This document shows positions 8,828 to 17,216 of a DNA stretch of 64,000 nucleotides, one piece after another. The notes beneath the pieces were generated by a model. That model was not told where the DNA came from. It saw only the letters and a program-made list of their open reading frames with translations, and searched no databases. This DNA comes from Vibrio maerlii. Its GTDB lineage: Bacteria > Pseudomonadota > Gammaproteobacteria > Enterobacterales > Vibrionaceae. The translations under genes were made by a program, and so were the position numbers. Positions within the stretch are counted from its first letter, which is position 1. Each line of letters begins with the position of its first letter. The stretch is from assembly GCF_003415655.1 (NCBI RefSeq), contig NZ_QRHC01000012.1, positions 62,001-126,000 on the forward strand. The letters are read 5' to 3'.

Positions 8828-10567
8828 ATGATGATCGAGATACAACGCCGAGAAGAAGTTGACGTATCACAGCTTCCTACCACTATCCCAGAGTTATTGC
8901 GACGCATCTATATCAGTCGCGGTGTTCAAGGTCCGCACCAACTAGAGACTGCAGCAAAAGGTCTGCACTCCTATCAAAAGCTCGGCGGAATCGATAAAGC
9001 GGTTGAGCTGTTGTTTGAAGCGATTCAAGAGCAGAAACGTATCATTATTGTCGGTGATTTCGATGCTGATGGAGCAACTAGCTCTGCATTGTCGGTACTC
9101 GCTCTGCGTATGTTAGGTAGCCAAAATGTCGATTATTTGGTTCCGAATCGCTTTGAAGACGGTTATGGATTGAGCCCCGAGGTGGTTGATCAAGCCATTG
9201 AGATTGGTGCTCAGCTCATAATGACAGTAGATAACGGCGTCTCATCGATATCTGGTGTGAAATACGCGAAAGAGCAAGGCCTCGATGTGCTGGTCACCGA
9301 CCATCACTTACCGGGTCATGAGTTACCTATTGCTGATGCGATGGTTAACCCAAATTTGGAAGATTGTGCTTTCCCATCTAAGTCTTTAGCTGGAGTGGGG
9401 GTTGCTTTCTATTTGATGATGGCACTGTGTGTTCACATGCGCAAATTGGGTTGGTTTGCTGAGCAAGGTGTTCCTGAGCCTAAGCTTATGGAGCTTATTG
9501 ACTTGGTTGCGCTTGGTACCGTTGCGGACGTAGTGGCCTTAGACGAAAACAATCGAATTTTGGTTCATCAAGGTTTGCAGCGTATCCGCGCGGGCAAGGC
9601 TCGTCCGGGTATTCAGGCTTTGATTGAGGTTGCTAAGCGCGATGCTCGTCGTTTGGTTGCTGCTGATTTCGGTTTTGCTTTAGGTCCGCGTATCAATGCA
9701 GCGGGTCGTCTTGATGATATGTCGTTTGGTGTTGAGCTGCTCATGAGCAATAACATCCACGCCGCACGTCGGATGGCCAGCGAACTTGATGGTTTAAACC
9801 AAACTCGACGTGAGATTGAAGATGGCATGAAGCAAGAAGCCATGGCTTTCTGTGAGCGTTTGCAGTTCGGTGATGATGATATGCCTTATGGCTTGGCACT
9901 ATTCCAACGTGATTGGCACCAAGGTGTGATTGGTATTTTGGCATCGCGTATTAAAGATAAATTTCATCGCCCTGTGATTGCATTTGCAGATGGTGGGGAA
10001 GGTACAATCAAAGGCTCTTGTCGCTCTATTCCTGGTTTGCATATGCGAGATAATCTGGATCGTATCGACACCCAAAATCCAGACCTAATTCTAAAATTTG
10101 GTGGCCATGCCATGGCCGCAGGTTTAACTATTCGTGAAAAAGACTTTGAGCGCTTTAGTCGACTGTTCGACGAAGCGGTAAAACAAGACCTTGATGAAGC
10201 GGCGCTAAAGGGAATTATTCTCTCCGATGGTGAGTTGAAGCCGGAAGAGTTCTCCATGCACGTGGCTGAAATGTTGCGTGCTGGTGGTCCTTGGGGACAG
10301 GCCTTTCCAGAACCAATCTTTGATGGTGAATTCAAAGTATTACACCAGAAGTTAGTGGGGGAAAAGCACCTCAAGATGATGTTAGAGCCTCTGCATAAAG
10401 GCCACCCCACAAACATTATGATTGATGGTATTGCCTTCAATGTTGACTTGAGACGTTGGCCTGATGCTTCTGTCAAAACAGTGCATCTTGCCTATAAGCT
10501 CGATATTAATGAGTTTCGAGGTAACCAATCTCTGCAACTGATGGTCGACCACCTAGAGGCTCGTTAA
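8828..10567 (+). CDS. recJ: Single-stranded-DNA-specific 5'-3' exonuclease RecJ
   Basis: Exonuclease used in RecF-pathway recombination, mismatch repair and base excision repair. The 579-residue length equals the family norm. DHH-phosphoesterase metal motifs are clear: GDFDADGATSSAL (about 77-89), TVDNGVSS, TDHHLPG (about 157-163), LVALGTVADVV, and in the DHHA1 part ALGPRINAAGRLDD and FGGHAMAAGLTI; a C-terminal OB-type region follows. Two ATG codons in a row (8828, 8831) can start it and the ribosome site is weak. MutH in this window belongs to the same mismatch-repair system. Confidence 0.96.
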   Translation: MMIEIQRREEVDVSQLPTTIPELLRRIYISRGVQGPHQLETAAKGLHSYQKLGGIDKAVELLFEAIQEQKRIIIVGDFDADGATSSALSVLALRMLGSQNVDYLVPNRFEDGYGLSPEVVDQAIEIGAQLIMTVDNGVSSISGVKYAKEQGLDVLVTDHHLPGHELPIADAMVNPNLEDCAFPSKSLAGVGVAFYLMMALCVHMRKLGWFAEQGVPEPKLMELIDLVALGTVADVVALDENNRILVHQGLQRIRAGKARPGIQALIEVAKRDARRLVAADFGFALGPRINAAGRLDDMSFGVELLMSNNIHAARRMASELDGLNQTRREIEDGMKQEAMAFCERLQFGDDDMPYGLALFQRDWHQGVIGILASRIKDKFHRPVIAFADGGEGTIKGSCRSIPGLHMRDNLDRIDTQNPDLILKFGGHAMAAGLTIREKDFERFSRLFDEAVKQDLDEAALKGIILSDGELKPEEFSMHVAEMLRAGGPWGQAFPEPIFDGEFKVLHQKLVGEKHLKMMLEPLHKGHPTNIMIDGIAFNVDLRRWPDASVKTVHLAYKLDINEFRGNQSLQLMVDHLEAR

Positions 10568-10640
10568 ACTTCAACAGCTTTTGTATATCCCCACTTAAAC
10601 AGGTAAAGATCGACTTTTTTCTGTATCTTCGTCACATTTT

Positions 10641-10671
10641 TGAGTAGAATTCTGCGGTTAAATTCTACTCA
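10641..10671. repeat. 11-bp inverted repeat just upstream of prfB
   Basis: Arms TGAGTAGAATT (10641-10651) and AATTCTACTCA (10661-10671) are perfect complements around a 9-base spacer. The element ends 16 bases before the prfB start, so as RNA it would form a hairpin just upstream of the initiation region; as DNA it could be an operator or promoter-overlapping site. No T-run follows, so it is not a recJ terminator. Confidence 0.6.
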
Positions 10672-10687
10672 TGAATGTTGAGACAAC

Positions 10688-11786
10688 ATGTTTGAAATCA
10701 ATCCTATTAAAAACCGCCTACAGGACGTGTCTGAGCGCACGAATGTCCTGAGGGGGTATCTTTGACTATGACGCTAAGAAAGAGCGTCTAGAAGAAGTTA
10801 ACGCAGAACTAGAACAGCCAGACGTATGGAACGAACCTGACCGCGCACAAGCGCTAGGTAAAGAGCGTTCTGCACTGGAAGCGGTTGTTGAAACGATCGA
10901 TCTCCTTGAGCAAGGTGTCGAAGACGTAGATGGTCTTCTAGAGCTTGCTGTTGAAGAAGAAGATCAAGAAACGTTTGACGAGATCGAGCCAGAACTTGCA
11001 GACCTAGAAGCAAAACTTGAGAAACTTGAGTTCCGTCGTATGTTCTCTGGTGACCATGATGCTTCCGACTGTTACATCGACCTACAATCAGGTTCAGGTG
11101 GTACAGAGGCGCAAGACTGGACCAACATCATGCTTCGTATGTACCTACGTTGGGCTGAAGCGAAAGGCTTCAAGACCGAGGTAATCGAGGTATCTGAGGG
11201 TGAAGTTGCTGGCCTGAAAGGCGCAACGGTTAAGATCTCTGGCGAATACGCTTACGGTTGGCTGCGCACTGAGACTGGTGTTCACCGTCTAGTTCGTAAA
11301 TCACCGTTTGACTCAAGCGGCCGTCGTCACACGTCATTTGCTTCTGCGTTTATCTACCCAGAGATTGATGACAACATCCAGATCGACATTAACCCATCTG
11401 ATCTACGTATCGACGTATACCGTGCATCAGGTGCGGGTGGTCAGCACGTTAACACCACGGAATCTGCAGTACGTATTACTCACGTACCGACCAATATCGT
11501 GGTTCAGTGTCAGAACGACCGTTCTCAGCACAAAAACAAAGATCAGGCGATGAAACAGCTTCGTGCAAAACTGTTCGAACATGAGCTTCAAAAGCAGAAC
11601 GCTGAGAAGCAAGCGAACGAAGATGCCAAGTCTGACATCGGCTGGGGTAGCCAAATCCGCTCTTACGTACTAGATGACTCGCGCATCAAAGACCTACGTA
11701 CTGGCGTAGAAAACCGCAACACTCAAGCGGTTCTAGACGGCGACCTAGACAAATTTATCGAAGCTAGCCTGAAATCAGGTCTGTAA
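10688..11786 (+). CDS. prfB: Peptide chain release factor 2, with +1 programmed frameshift
   Basis: RF2 reads UGA and UAA stops. Translation starts at ATG 10688, reaches an in-frame TGA after 25 codons (10763-10765), and continues in the +1 frame from GAC at 10764; the coding parts are 10688-10762 and 10764-11786, giving 365 residues, the same as E. coli. Codon recognition SPF lies at about 205-207 (RKSPFDSSG) and the catalytic GGQ at 250-252. Residue 246 is Ala, as in most bacteria and unlike the Thr of E. coli K-12. The gene should not be called a pseudogene. lysS follows after 50 bases, as in E. coli. Confidence 0.97.
10751..10766 (+). promoter_or_regulatory. RF2 autoregulatory frameshift site
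   Basis: AGG GGG TAT CTT TGA C: an internal Shine-Dalgarno-like AGGGGG three bases before the slippery CTT, then the weak stop UGA followed by C. The 16 bases are identical to the site known from E. coli. Low RF2 slows termination at UGA and lets the ribosome shift +1, so RF2 regulates its own synthesis. Confidence 0.97.
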
Positions 11787-11836
11787 GCTTTTCACCGAAA
11801 AACACTCGTTACTAACGAAAACAGGATACATCGAAA

Positions 11837-13369
11837 ATGACTGATGCTGTTCAAAACGAAAACGCACAAGAAGGCTCTCTACCTGAAGAGAATAAACTGA
11901 TCGCAGAGCGTCGTAGCAAGCTGGATCACATCCGCAAGAGCTGCAAAGCAAACGGTCACCCAAATGATTTCCGTCGTGAGCACCTAGCTGGCGATCTTCA
12001 AGCGGAATTCGGTGAAAAGACGAAGGAAGAGCTAGAAGAGCTAAACCACGTGGTTGCAATCGCTGGTCGTGTAATGGCTAAGCGTGGCCCATTCCTAGCG
12101 ATTCAAGAAACATCTGGCCGTATCCAAGCATACGCAGCAAAAGATGTTCAAAAAGAACTGAAAGAGAAATACCAAGGTCTAGATATCGGTGACATCATCG
12201 GTGTTAAAGGTGCACTTCATAAATCAGGTAAAGGCGACCTTTACGTGAACATGGAGTCTTACGAGCTGCTAACTAAGGCACTTCGTCCACTTCCAGAGAA
12301 GTTCCACGGCCTGACTGACCAAGAGATGCGTTACCGTCAGCGTTACGTTGACCTGATCGTGAACGAAGATTCTCGTAACGCATTCATCGTGCGCTCTAAG
12401 CTTGTATCTTCAATCCGTAACTTCATGAGCGCGAAAGGCTACCTTGAAGTAGAAACGCCAATGATGCACGTAATCCCTGGTGGTGCAACGGCTCGTCCAT
12501 TCATCACTCACCACAACGCGCTAGACATCGACATGTACCTACGTGTTGCTCCTGAGCTTTACCTGAAGCGTCTAGTAGTGGGTGGTTTTGACCGTGTATT
12601 CGAGATCAACCGTAACTTCCGTAACGAAGGTCTGTCGCCACGTCATAACCCAGAATTCACAATGATGGAATTCTACCAAGCGTACTCTGACTATAAAGAT
12701 CTTATGGATCTAACAGAAGAGATGCTAAGCACGGCAGCAATGGACGTTCTTGGTTCGACTTCTATGCCTTACGGTGACGAAACGGTTGAGTTTGGTGGTA
12801 AGTACGCACGCATGAGCATGTTCGATGCGATCAAGCAGTACAACCCTGACCACGCTGAGATTCAAGCGCTAACAGAAGCGGATCTACAAGACCGTGACAA
12901 GATGGTAGCAATCGCGAAATCAGTACACGTAGAAGTAGAAACGTTCTGGACATGTGGTCAGCTTCTAGAAGAGATCTTTGGTGAAACGGCTGAGCCTCAG
13001 CTAATCCAACCAACGTTCATCACTGGCTACCCAGCTGACATCTCGCCTCTAGCACGTCGTAGCGATGACAACCCATTCTTCACAGACCGTTTTGAGTTCT
13101 TCATCGGTGGCCGTGAAGTAGCGAATGGCTTCTCAGAGCTTAACGATGCACAAGACCAAGACGAGCGTTTTAAAGCGCAAGTGAACGCGAAAGATGCTGG
13201 TGATGACGAAGCAATGTACTACGATGCAGACTACATCACAGCACTAGAACACGGCCTACCGCCAACAGCAGGTCAAGGCATCGGTATCGACCGCCTAGCA
13301 ATGCTGTTCACTAACACGCACACAATCCGTGACGTGATTCTATTCCCAGCGATGCGCCCACAAGCGTAA
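11837..13369 (+). CDS. lysS: Lysyl-tRNA synthetase, class II
   Basis: Charges tRNA-Lys. The 510-residue protein has the N-terminal OB-fold anticodon-binding domain (about 65-155) and the class II catalytic core: motif 1 around NFMSAKGYLEVETPMM, motif 2 FRNEGLSPRHNPEFTMMEFYQAY, motif 3 GLPPTAGQGIGIDRLAML. It has the same length range as E. coli LysS. Follows prfB on the same strand and ends at a strong terminator. Codon use is that of a highly expressed gene. Confidence 0.98.
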   Translation: MTDAVQNENAQEGSLPEENKLIAERRSKLDHIRKSCKANGHPNDFRREHLAGDLQAEFGEKTKEELEELNHVVAIAGRVMAKRGPFLAIQETSGRIQAYAAKDVQKELKEKYQGLDIGDIIGVKGALHKSGKGDLYVNMESYELLTKALRPLPEKFHGLTDQEMRYRQRYVDLIVNEDSRNAFIVRSKLVSSIRNFMSAKGYLEVETPMMHVIPGGATARPFITHHNALDIDMYLRVAPELYLKRLVVGGFDRVFEINRNFRNEGLSPRHNPEFTMMEFYQAYSDYKDLMDLTEEMLSTAAMDVLGSTSMPYGDETVEFGGKYARMSMFDAIKQYNPDHAEIQALTEADLQDRDKMVAIAKSVHVEVETFWTCGQLLEEIFGETAEPQLIQPTFITGYPADISPLARRSDDNPFFTDRFEFFIGGREVANGFSELNDAQDQDERFKAQVNAKDAGDDEAMYYDADYITALEHGLPPTAGQGIGIDRLAMLFTNTHTIRDVILFPAMRPQA

Positions 13370-13390
13370 GCTAAAATAGAATTTAGATAA

Positions 13391-13415
13391 AAAACCGCCA
13401 CTTGGCGGTTTTTTT
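13391..13415 (+). terminator. Terminator of lysS
   Basis: Stem AAAACCGCC (13391-13399) / GGCGGTTTT (13404-13412), 4-base loop, followed by further T residues. Ends the prfB-lysS transcript. Confidence 0.93.
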
Positions 13416-13581
13416 GTACCTGTAACTAAGCAAAGATGAGAATAATTCTGTTTTAGTGCTAGTCTCAATAGTGAGACATTAATTTGTGGCGAGAATGAGT
13501 TAATGTATCGTCCTTTAGATTATTTATAAATTTCTACAGAGCATGCTGGACTTTGCTCTATTAATTTTAAGGTTGGCTTTC

Positions 13582-14913
13582 ATGAGTTCTCAGTTCCGAA
13601 TGGATTCAATACCAGGATCTCTCGTTGTTGTTGGTGGTACCTACGAACCTTGGTTATCAGTATTAGAGCAGGTCGGGTGGCGCTGTATTCAATGTGCAGA
13701 TTTACGCAAAGCGGATCAGGTTATTGAAGAAGTCGGCCCATGCATTGGTGTTGTTGACCTGAGTCATGATGAGTTTAGTTTGAATGGTATTGCCAACCTA
13801 GTAAGCACTCACAAGCATGTACGCTGGATTGCATTTATTCGAGAGTCTCAACTTAGCTCCGATACTATCTGCCAATTCATCGTTAACTTCTGTATCGACT
13901 TCTTTACTGCACCTATCCCTGACGCACAGCTACTGAGTACTATTGGTCACCAGTTGGGAATGCTTAAACTTGAAAAGAAAGTCTGGCCGTACCATGGTTC
14001 GACTGCAGATATGGGGCTCATTGGTGAATCGGTCCAAATTAAAAGACTACGCGATCAAATAAAGCGAGTAGGGCCAACCGACGTGAGTATTTTAATTGTT
14101 GGAGATAGCGGAACAGGGAAGGAGCTGACAGCGAAAGCAGTACATAACTCCTCTTCTAGGGCTAAAATGCCATTTAAGGTCGTGAATTGCCGAGCGCTCT
14201 CCGAAGAGCGAATGCAGAAAGACATCTTTGGTATTGGAGTAATGCCGGGCAGTACTTCATTATTAGAGCAAACACAGGGTGGTACAGTTTTCTTTAAAGA
14301 CATATTGAGTATGCCCTCAAGTCAGCAGCAGAATCTTCTTAAGTTCCTGCAAACTAGCGCAATTGAAACAGATTCTGGCACCATGGAGTTGGATGTCAGG
14401 GTTTTGACAGCAAATTCTTCTGAGATAGAGAAAGCGATCATTGAGCATGAGTTTAGCGAGGAGCTTTATCACTATATCAATGTATTGCGTATTAATGTGC
14501 CTAGCCTGAGAGATCGCTCGACAGATATTCCAATCCTAGCTCGCCATTTCTTGAATGAGTTAGCGCGCGAATATAATGCACGTACTCGTAGTTTTTCTGA
14601 CGATGCGATGCAGATGCTCAGCCAGCATAATTGGTCGGGTAATGTTCGTGAGCTCATTAATCAAATCAAGCGTATTGTGTTGATGTCAGATAGCATTGTG
14701 GTGGACGAAGGACATATTGATTTGCCAAAGCGAAGAGATACCAAGCAAAGTCTAAAATCAATTCGCGAACGTTCGGAAAAAGATGCCATTTTGATGGTAT
14801 TAGAGTCGCATAATTGGCAGGTATCTTTAGCGGCTAAAGAGCTGGGTGTGTCTCGCGCGACTATGTACCGTTTGCTGAACAAACACAATCTTATTACTGA
14901 GACGATCGTATAA
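13582..14913 (+). CDS. vpsR: VpsR-type biofilm and cyclic-di-GMP responsive regulator
   Basis: 443-residue response-regulator-like activator. The N-terminal receiver-like domain keeps the Asp at 59 (GVVDLSHDEF), the AAA+ domain has Walker A GDSGTGKE, and the C-terminus has a Fis-type helix-turn-helix (VSLAAKELGVSRATMYRLLN). The GAFTGA loop needed to contact sigma-54 is missing (the region reads DIFGIGVMPGSTS), and the Walker B acidic pair is replaced (GGTVFFKDIL). These are features of V. cholerae VpsR, which binds cyclic di-GMP and works with sigma-70 polymerase at exopolysaccharide promoters. In V. cholerae vpsR is also next to lysS. Start at ATG 13582 (AAGG nine bases before). Confidence 0.93.
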   Translation: MSSQFRMDSIPGSLVVVGGTYEPWLSVLEQVGWRCIQCADLRKADQVIEEVGPCIGVVDLSHDEFSLNGIANLVSTHKHVRWIAFIRESQLSSDTICQFIVNFCIDFFTAPIPDAQLLSTIGHQLGMLKLEKKVWPYHGSTADMGLIGESVQIKRLRDQIKRVGPTDVSILIVGDSGTGKELTAKAVHNSSSRAKMPFKVVNCRALSEERMQKDIFGIGVMPGSTSLLEQTQGGTVFFKDILSMPSSQQQNLLKFLQTSAIETDSGTMELDVRVLTANSSEIEKAIIEHEFSEELYHYINVLRINVPSLRDRSTDIPILARHFLNELAREYNARTRSFSDDAMQMLSQHNWSGNVRELINQIKRIVLMSDSIVVDEGHIDLPKRRDTKQSLKSIRERSEKDAILMVLESHNWQVSLAAKELGVSRATMYRLLNKHNLITETIV

Positions 14914-14942
14914 AACTGCTTTTTAACCCTTTTATAAAGATA

Positions 14943-14976
14943 AACAAACCACGCTCCGGCGTGGTTTGTTGTTTTT
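14943..14976 (+). terminator. Terminator of vpsR
   Basis: Perfect 12-bp stem AACAAACCACGC (14943-14954) / GCGTGGTTTGTT (14959-14970), loop TCCG, followed by GTTTTT. Confidence 0.9.
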
Positions 14977-15026
14977 ATGTTCTATAGGTGTTGCCAAAGA
15001 TGGTGAATAGTTTCGAAATTAAAAGA

Positions 15027-15069
15027 TTGATTGGCTAATCAACAGTATATTGATTTGTTTTTAATCAAT
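15027..15069 (+). promoter_or_regulatory. Two dyads with the same TTGATT/AATCAA arms
   Basis: TTGATT-N4-AATCAA at 15027-15042 and ATTGATT-N7-AATCAAT at 15049-15069 stand one after the other, about 115 bases before the 39-codon gene at 15186. A third small dyad, TAGAAAG/CTTTCTA, is at 15121-15140. Repeated identical half sites suggest a DNA-binding protein; I cannot name it. Confidence 0.4.
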
Positions 15070-15185
15070 GTTCATATCTTCGGTTGAATAATAGTTTCAT
15101 ATGATTAGAATTTAACCATGTAGAAAGCACAGTCTTTCTACTTAAATTACTTTATTAGGATCAATTAGTTAGCTAGGAGGCAAAC

Positions 15186-15305
15186 ATGAAACATCTTCAT
15201 TTCGTATTCAATGTTTTTGCCTCTGATGATCGATGCATTACCGCAGTTTCGTCTCCAGTATTGGCGTCTGAAACCGCGATCATTATGCAAGATAAACCGA
15301 ACTAA
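15186..15305 (+). CDS. 39-residue small protein with strong ribosome site
   Basis: The start ATG is preceded by AGCTAGGAGGCAAAC, close to an ideal Shine-Dalgarno at ideal distance, which makes translation very likely. The peptide begins MKHLHFVFNVFASDD and ends AIIMQDKPN; it has a mildly hydrophobic N-terminus but no clear membrane segment, and one Cys. I do not recognise a family. It has its own upstream region with repeated dyads and is separated from vpsR by a terminator. The small basic protein gene at 15418 follows 112 bases later and may be on the same transcript. Confidence 0.6.
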   Translation: MKHLHFVFNVFASDDRCITAVSSPVLASETAIIMQDKPN

Positions 15306-15417
15306 TCGATCCGTATCCTAATACTAGGCTGCGGAAATGGTAGCTTAGTACTCAGATTTATCTCCTTTCTATAGCTGCCGTTTCTCAGTTTAGTCCATAT
15401 AAAACTGGAGAAATATT

Positions 15418-15672
15418 ATGCGTCATTCAATTTATCTAAAGTTAGCAACAGCACTTGTTTATGCCGATCTTCGTCGTGAAGAGCGAGAGTGGAAACGGAA
15501 AGTTCGTCGTAGCAGCTACGAATTGCCATGGGAAAATATCCATCTACTAAAAGATATAGGTATTGAAGTTGATGGTCGCCCTATCGGTGGTCATAGCGAG
15601 CCAGAAGCCGTGACTGTTGAACGTCGAGTTCGTCATCTTCGTCGTGTTCTAAGTGCGCGAATAGTGACTTAA
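15418..15672 (+). CDS. Small Arg-rich protein, DUF1127-like
   Basis: An 84-residue, strongly basic protein starting at ATG 15418 with GGAG upstream. The segment ELPWENIHLLKDIGIEVDGRPIGG resembles the DUF1127 core, in which a LLxDIGL-type motif follows an Arg-rich helix; here the Arg-rich helix is ADLRREEREWKRKVRR. A second basic stretch (VERRVRHLRRVLSARI) closes the protein. Some DUF1127 proteins bind RNA or take part in RNA and phosphate control, but function here is unknown. It sits between vpsR with the 39-codon gene and convergent tas. Family assignment is tentative. Confidence 0.75.
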   Translation: MRHSIYLKLATALVYADLRREEREWKRKVRRSSYELPWENIHLLKDIGIEVDGRPIGGHSEPEAVTVERRVRHLRRVLSARIVT

Positions 15673-15677
15673 AGAAT

Positions 15678-15700
15678 GGGGCTAGCGCTTCACTAGCCCC
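15678..15700. terminator. Hairpin between convergent small gene and tas
   Basis: Stem GGGGCTAG (15678-15685) / CTAGCCCC (15693-15700), 7-base loop. It lies five bases after the small basic gene and eight before the end of tas, so it may end both. T-runs are lacking on either side. The stem again contains CTAG. Confidence 0.6.
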
Positions 15701-15708
15701 GCAACGAG

Positions 15709-16743
15709 TTAAGGGCAAGGGTTGGAGTAGGTAGTTCCAATTTCTTGAAGTCCTTGAAGTAATTCGTCGCTTAAAGTGACATCCAAACTATCAATATTAC
15801 TTTTTAGCTGGTCTAAGTTTGTCGCACCAATGATGTTGGATGCGACAAACGGTCTCTGATTAACAAACGCTAACGCCATCTGTGCTGGATCTAAACCATG
15901 TTCACGGGCCAGGTTGACATAAGCCTCTGTTGCTTTTACTCCCTGCGGCGTAAAGTATCGAGAGAATCTTTCCCAAATAGTGCAACGTGCACCTACTGGC
16001 TTTGCGCCATCTAAGTACTTGCCACTTAAGCAACCAAACGCGAGTGGAGAGTAGGCAAGTAACTTCACTCCCTCGTAGTGACTGATTTCAGATAAACCAA
16101 TTTCAAAACTACGGTTGAGTAGGCTGTATGGGTTCTGGATAGTGATCATTCTTGGTAGATCATGCTTTTCTGCTAGTTTTAGAAAGCTCATGATGCCCCA
16201 TGGTGTCTCGTTTGATACACCGATCTCACGTACCTTACCCGCTTTGACTAAATCATTGAGCGCTTCCAGAGTTTCGATCAGTGTAACTTCTTCGTTCTCA
16301 TCTAGGTAAGGGTAGTTCAACTGGCCAAAGCAGTTGGTCTTCCTTTGTGGCCAGTGAAGCTGGTACAAGTCGACATAATCAGTCTGAAGGCGACGCAAAC
16401 TATCGTCGATAGCCGTATGGATATGGCGACGGTTTAAACTCATGTTCTCTCTAATATGCGGAACATTACGTGGACCTGCTACCTTTGTAGCAAGAACTAT
16501 TTTCTCGCGTTTACCGGACTTTGCTATCCAGTTACCTATGTACTCTTCCGTTTTACCTTGAGTTTTGGCTGTTGGTGGTACGGGGTACATCTCGGCCGTA
16601 TCGATCAAGTTGACCCCGCGCTCCAATGCGTAGTCTAACTGCTCAAAGGCTTCTTTCTCGGTGTTTTGCTCACCAAACGTCATTGTGCCAAGGCAAATCT
16701 TGCTGACCTCTAAACTAGAGTGAGGGAGTTTGTTGTATTCCAT
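15709..16743 (-). CDS. tas: Aldo/keto reductase, Tas family
   Basis: NADPH-dependent aldo/keto reductase of 344 residues, close in length to E. coli Tas (346). The barrel motifs are present: GVNLIDTAEMYPVPP with catalytic Asp and Tyr, the Lys in VLATKVAGP, the His in VDLYQLHWPQR, and the cofactor-binding SNETPWG and the C-terminal GATNLDQLKSNI. ATG 16743 has an AAAGGGA ribosome site; a longer frame exists but adds residues unlike the family. Tas was found in E. coli as a suppressor of tyrosine auxotrophy under starvation; the natural substrate is uncertain. In E. coli it is also near mutH. Confidence 0.9.
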   Translation of the reverse strand: MEYNKLPHSSLEVSKICLGTMTFGEQNTEKEAFEQLDYALERGVNLIDTAEMYPVPPTAKTQGKTEEYIGNWIAKSGKREKIVLATKVAGPRNVPHIRENMSLNRRHIHTAIDDSLRRLQTDYVDLYQLHWPQRKTNCFGQLNYPYLDENEEVTLIETLEALNDLVKAGKVREIGVSNETPWGIMSFLKLAEKHDLPRMITIQNPYSLLNRSFEIGLSEISHYEGVKLLAYSPLAFGCLSGKYLDGAKPVGARCTIWERFSRYFTPQGVKATEAYVNLAREHGLDPAQMALAFVNQRPFVASNIIGATNLDQLKSNIDSLDVTLSDELLQGLQEIGTTYSNPCP

Positions 16744-16878
16744 TCGTGCTTTCCCTTTGTATTTACATTTAACCAATATATTCGTTAGTTGATCGTAGGG
16801 GAAGTGCGTTATATCGAGGATCTTTGTCTACAATTGTAATAATGAGTCGTTGTACTCAGTGTTTTGGAGGAACTGTGT

Positions 16879-17190
16879 ATGCAGAAGCATCAATTAGATC
16901 GCTGGTTGCATGGCTACCATAAAGATAGCTATCAAGTGCCAAAAGTCTTTGTAATTGGCTGTGCTGACATTTCCCAATACTTATTAGCAGTGGAATATAA
17001 GCACAAACTCGAGCCAATTAAACTCGACGAAGAACCTATTCACTTTTCTTCTCTTGAACAAGTAAAAGAAGAGTTACTGAGGTTGGGTTTTTCAAAAGCT
17101 TATTTGAGGTTACACAACGCATATGATGAGTTTGGGAGTGAAGGGGAAGCCGCTTATCATGATATCGAACTGTCCTTAGTATCCCACTAG
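16879..17190 (+). CDS. Small conserved protein, possibly DUF6482
   Basis: A 103-residue cytosolic protein starting at ATG 16879, eight bases after GGAGG. It has a predicted alpha/beta layout: VPKVFVIGCADISQYLLAVEY, then HFSSLEQVKEELLRLGFSKAYLRLHNAYDEF. This pattern (a residue-by-residue readout of a small domain ending in a conserved NAYDE) matches what I recall for the DUF6482 family, but I cannot verify it. No function is known. Convergent with mutH, with 26 bases between the stops. Confidence 0.8.
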   Translation: MQKHQLDRWLHGYHKDSYQVPKVFVIGCADISQYLLAVEYKHKLEPIKLDEEPIHFSSLEQVKEELLRLGFSKAYLRLHNAYDEFGSEGEAAYHDIELSLVSH

Positions 17191-17216
17191 GGCCTGTTGG
17201 TCTTTCGAACCGTTGG

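Noticed and set aside
10688..10765. Apparent stop codon that breaks prfB after 25 codons
   Set aside because: This is the programmed +1 frameshift of RF2, with the full E. coli signal, not a pseudogene or sequencing error.
11040..11786. Separate 248-codon release-factor gene starting at ATG 11040
   Set aside because: It is the in-frame C-terminal part of RF2 after the frameshift; Met118 is internal.
13582..14913. Sigma-54-dependent NtrC-type activator
   Set aside because: The AAA+ fold is there but the GAFTGA loop is missing and Walker B is degenerate, as in VpsR; sigma-54 dependence should not be claimed.
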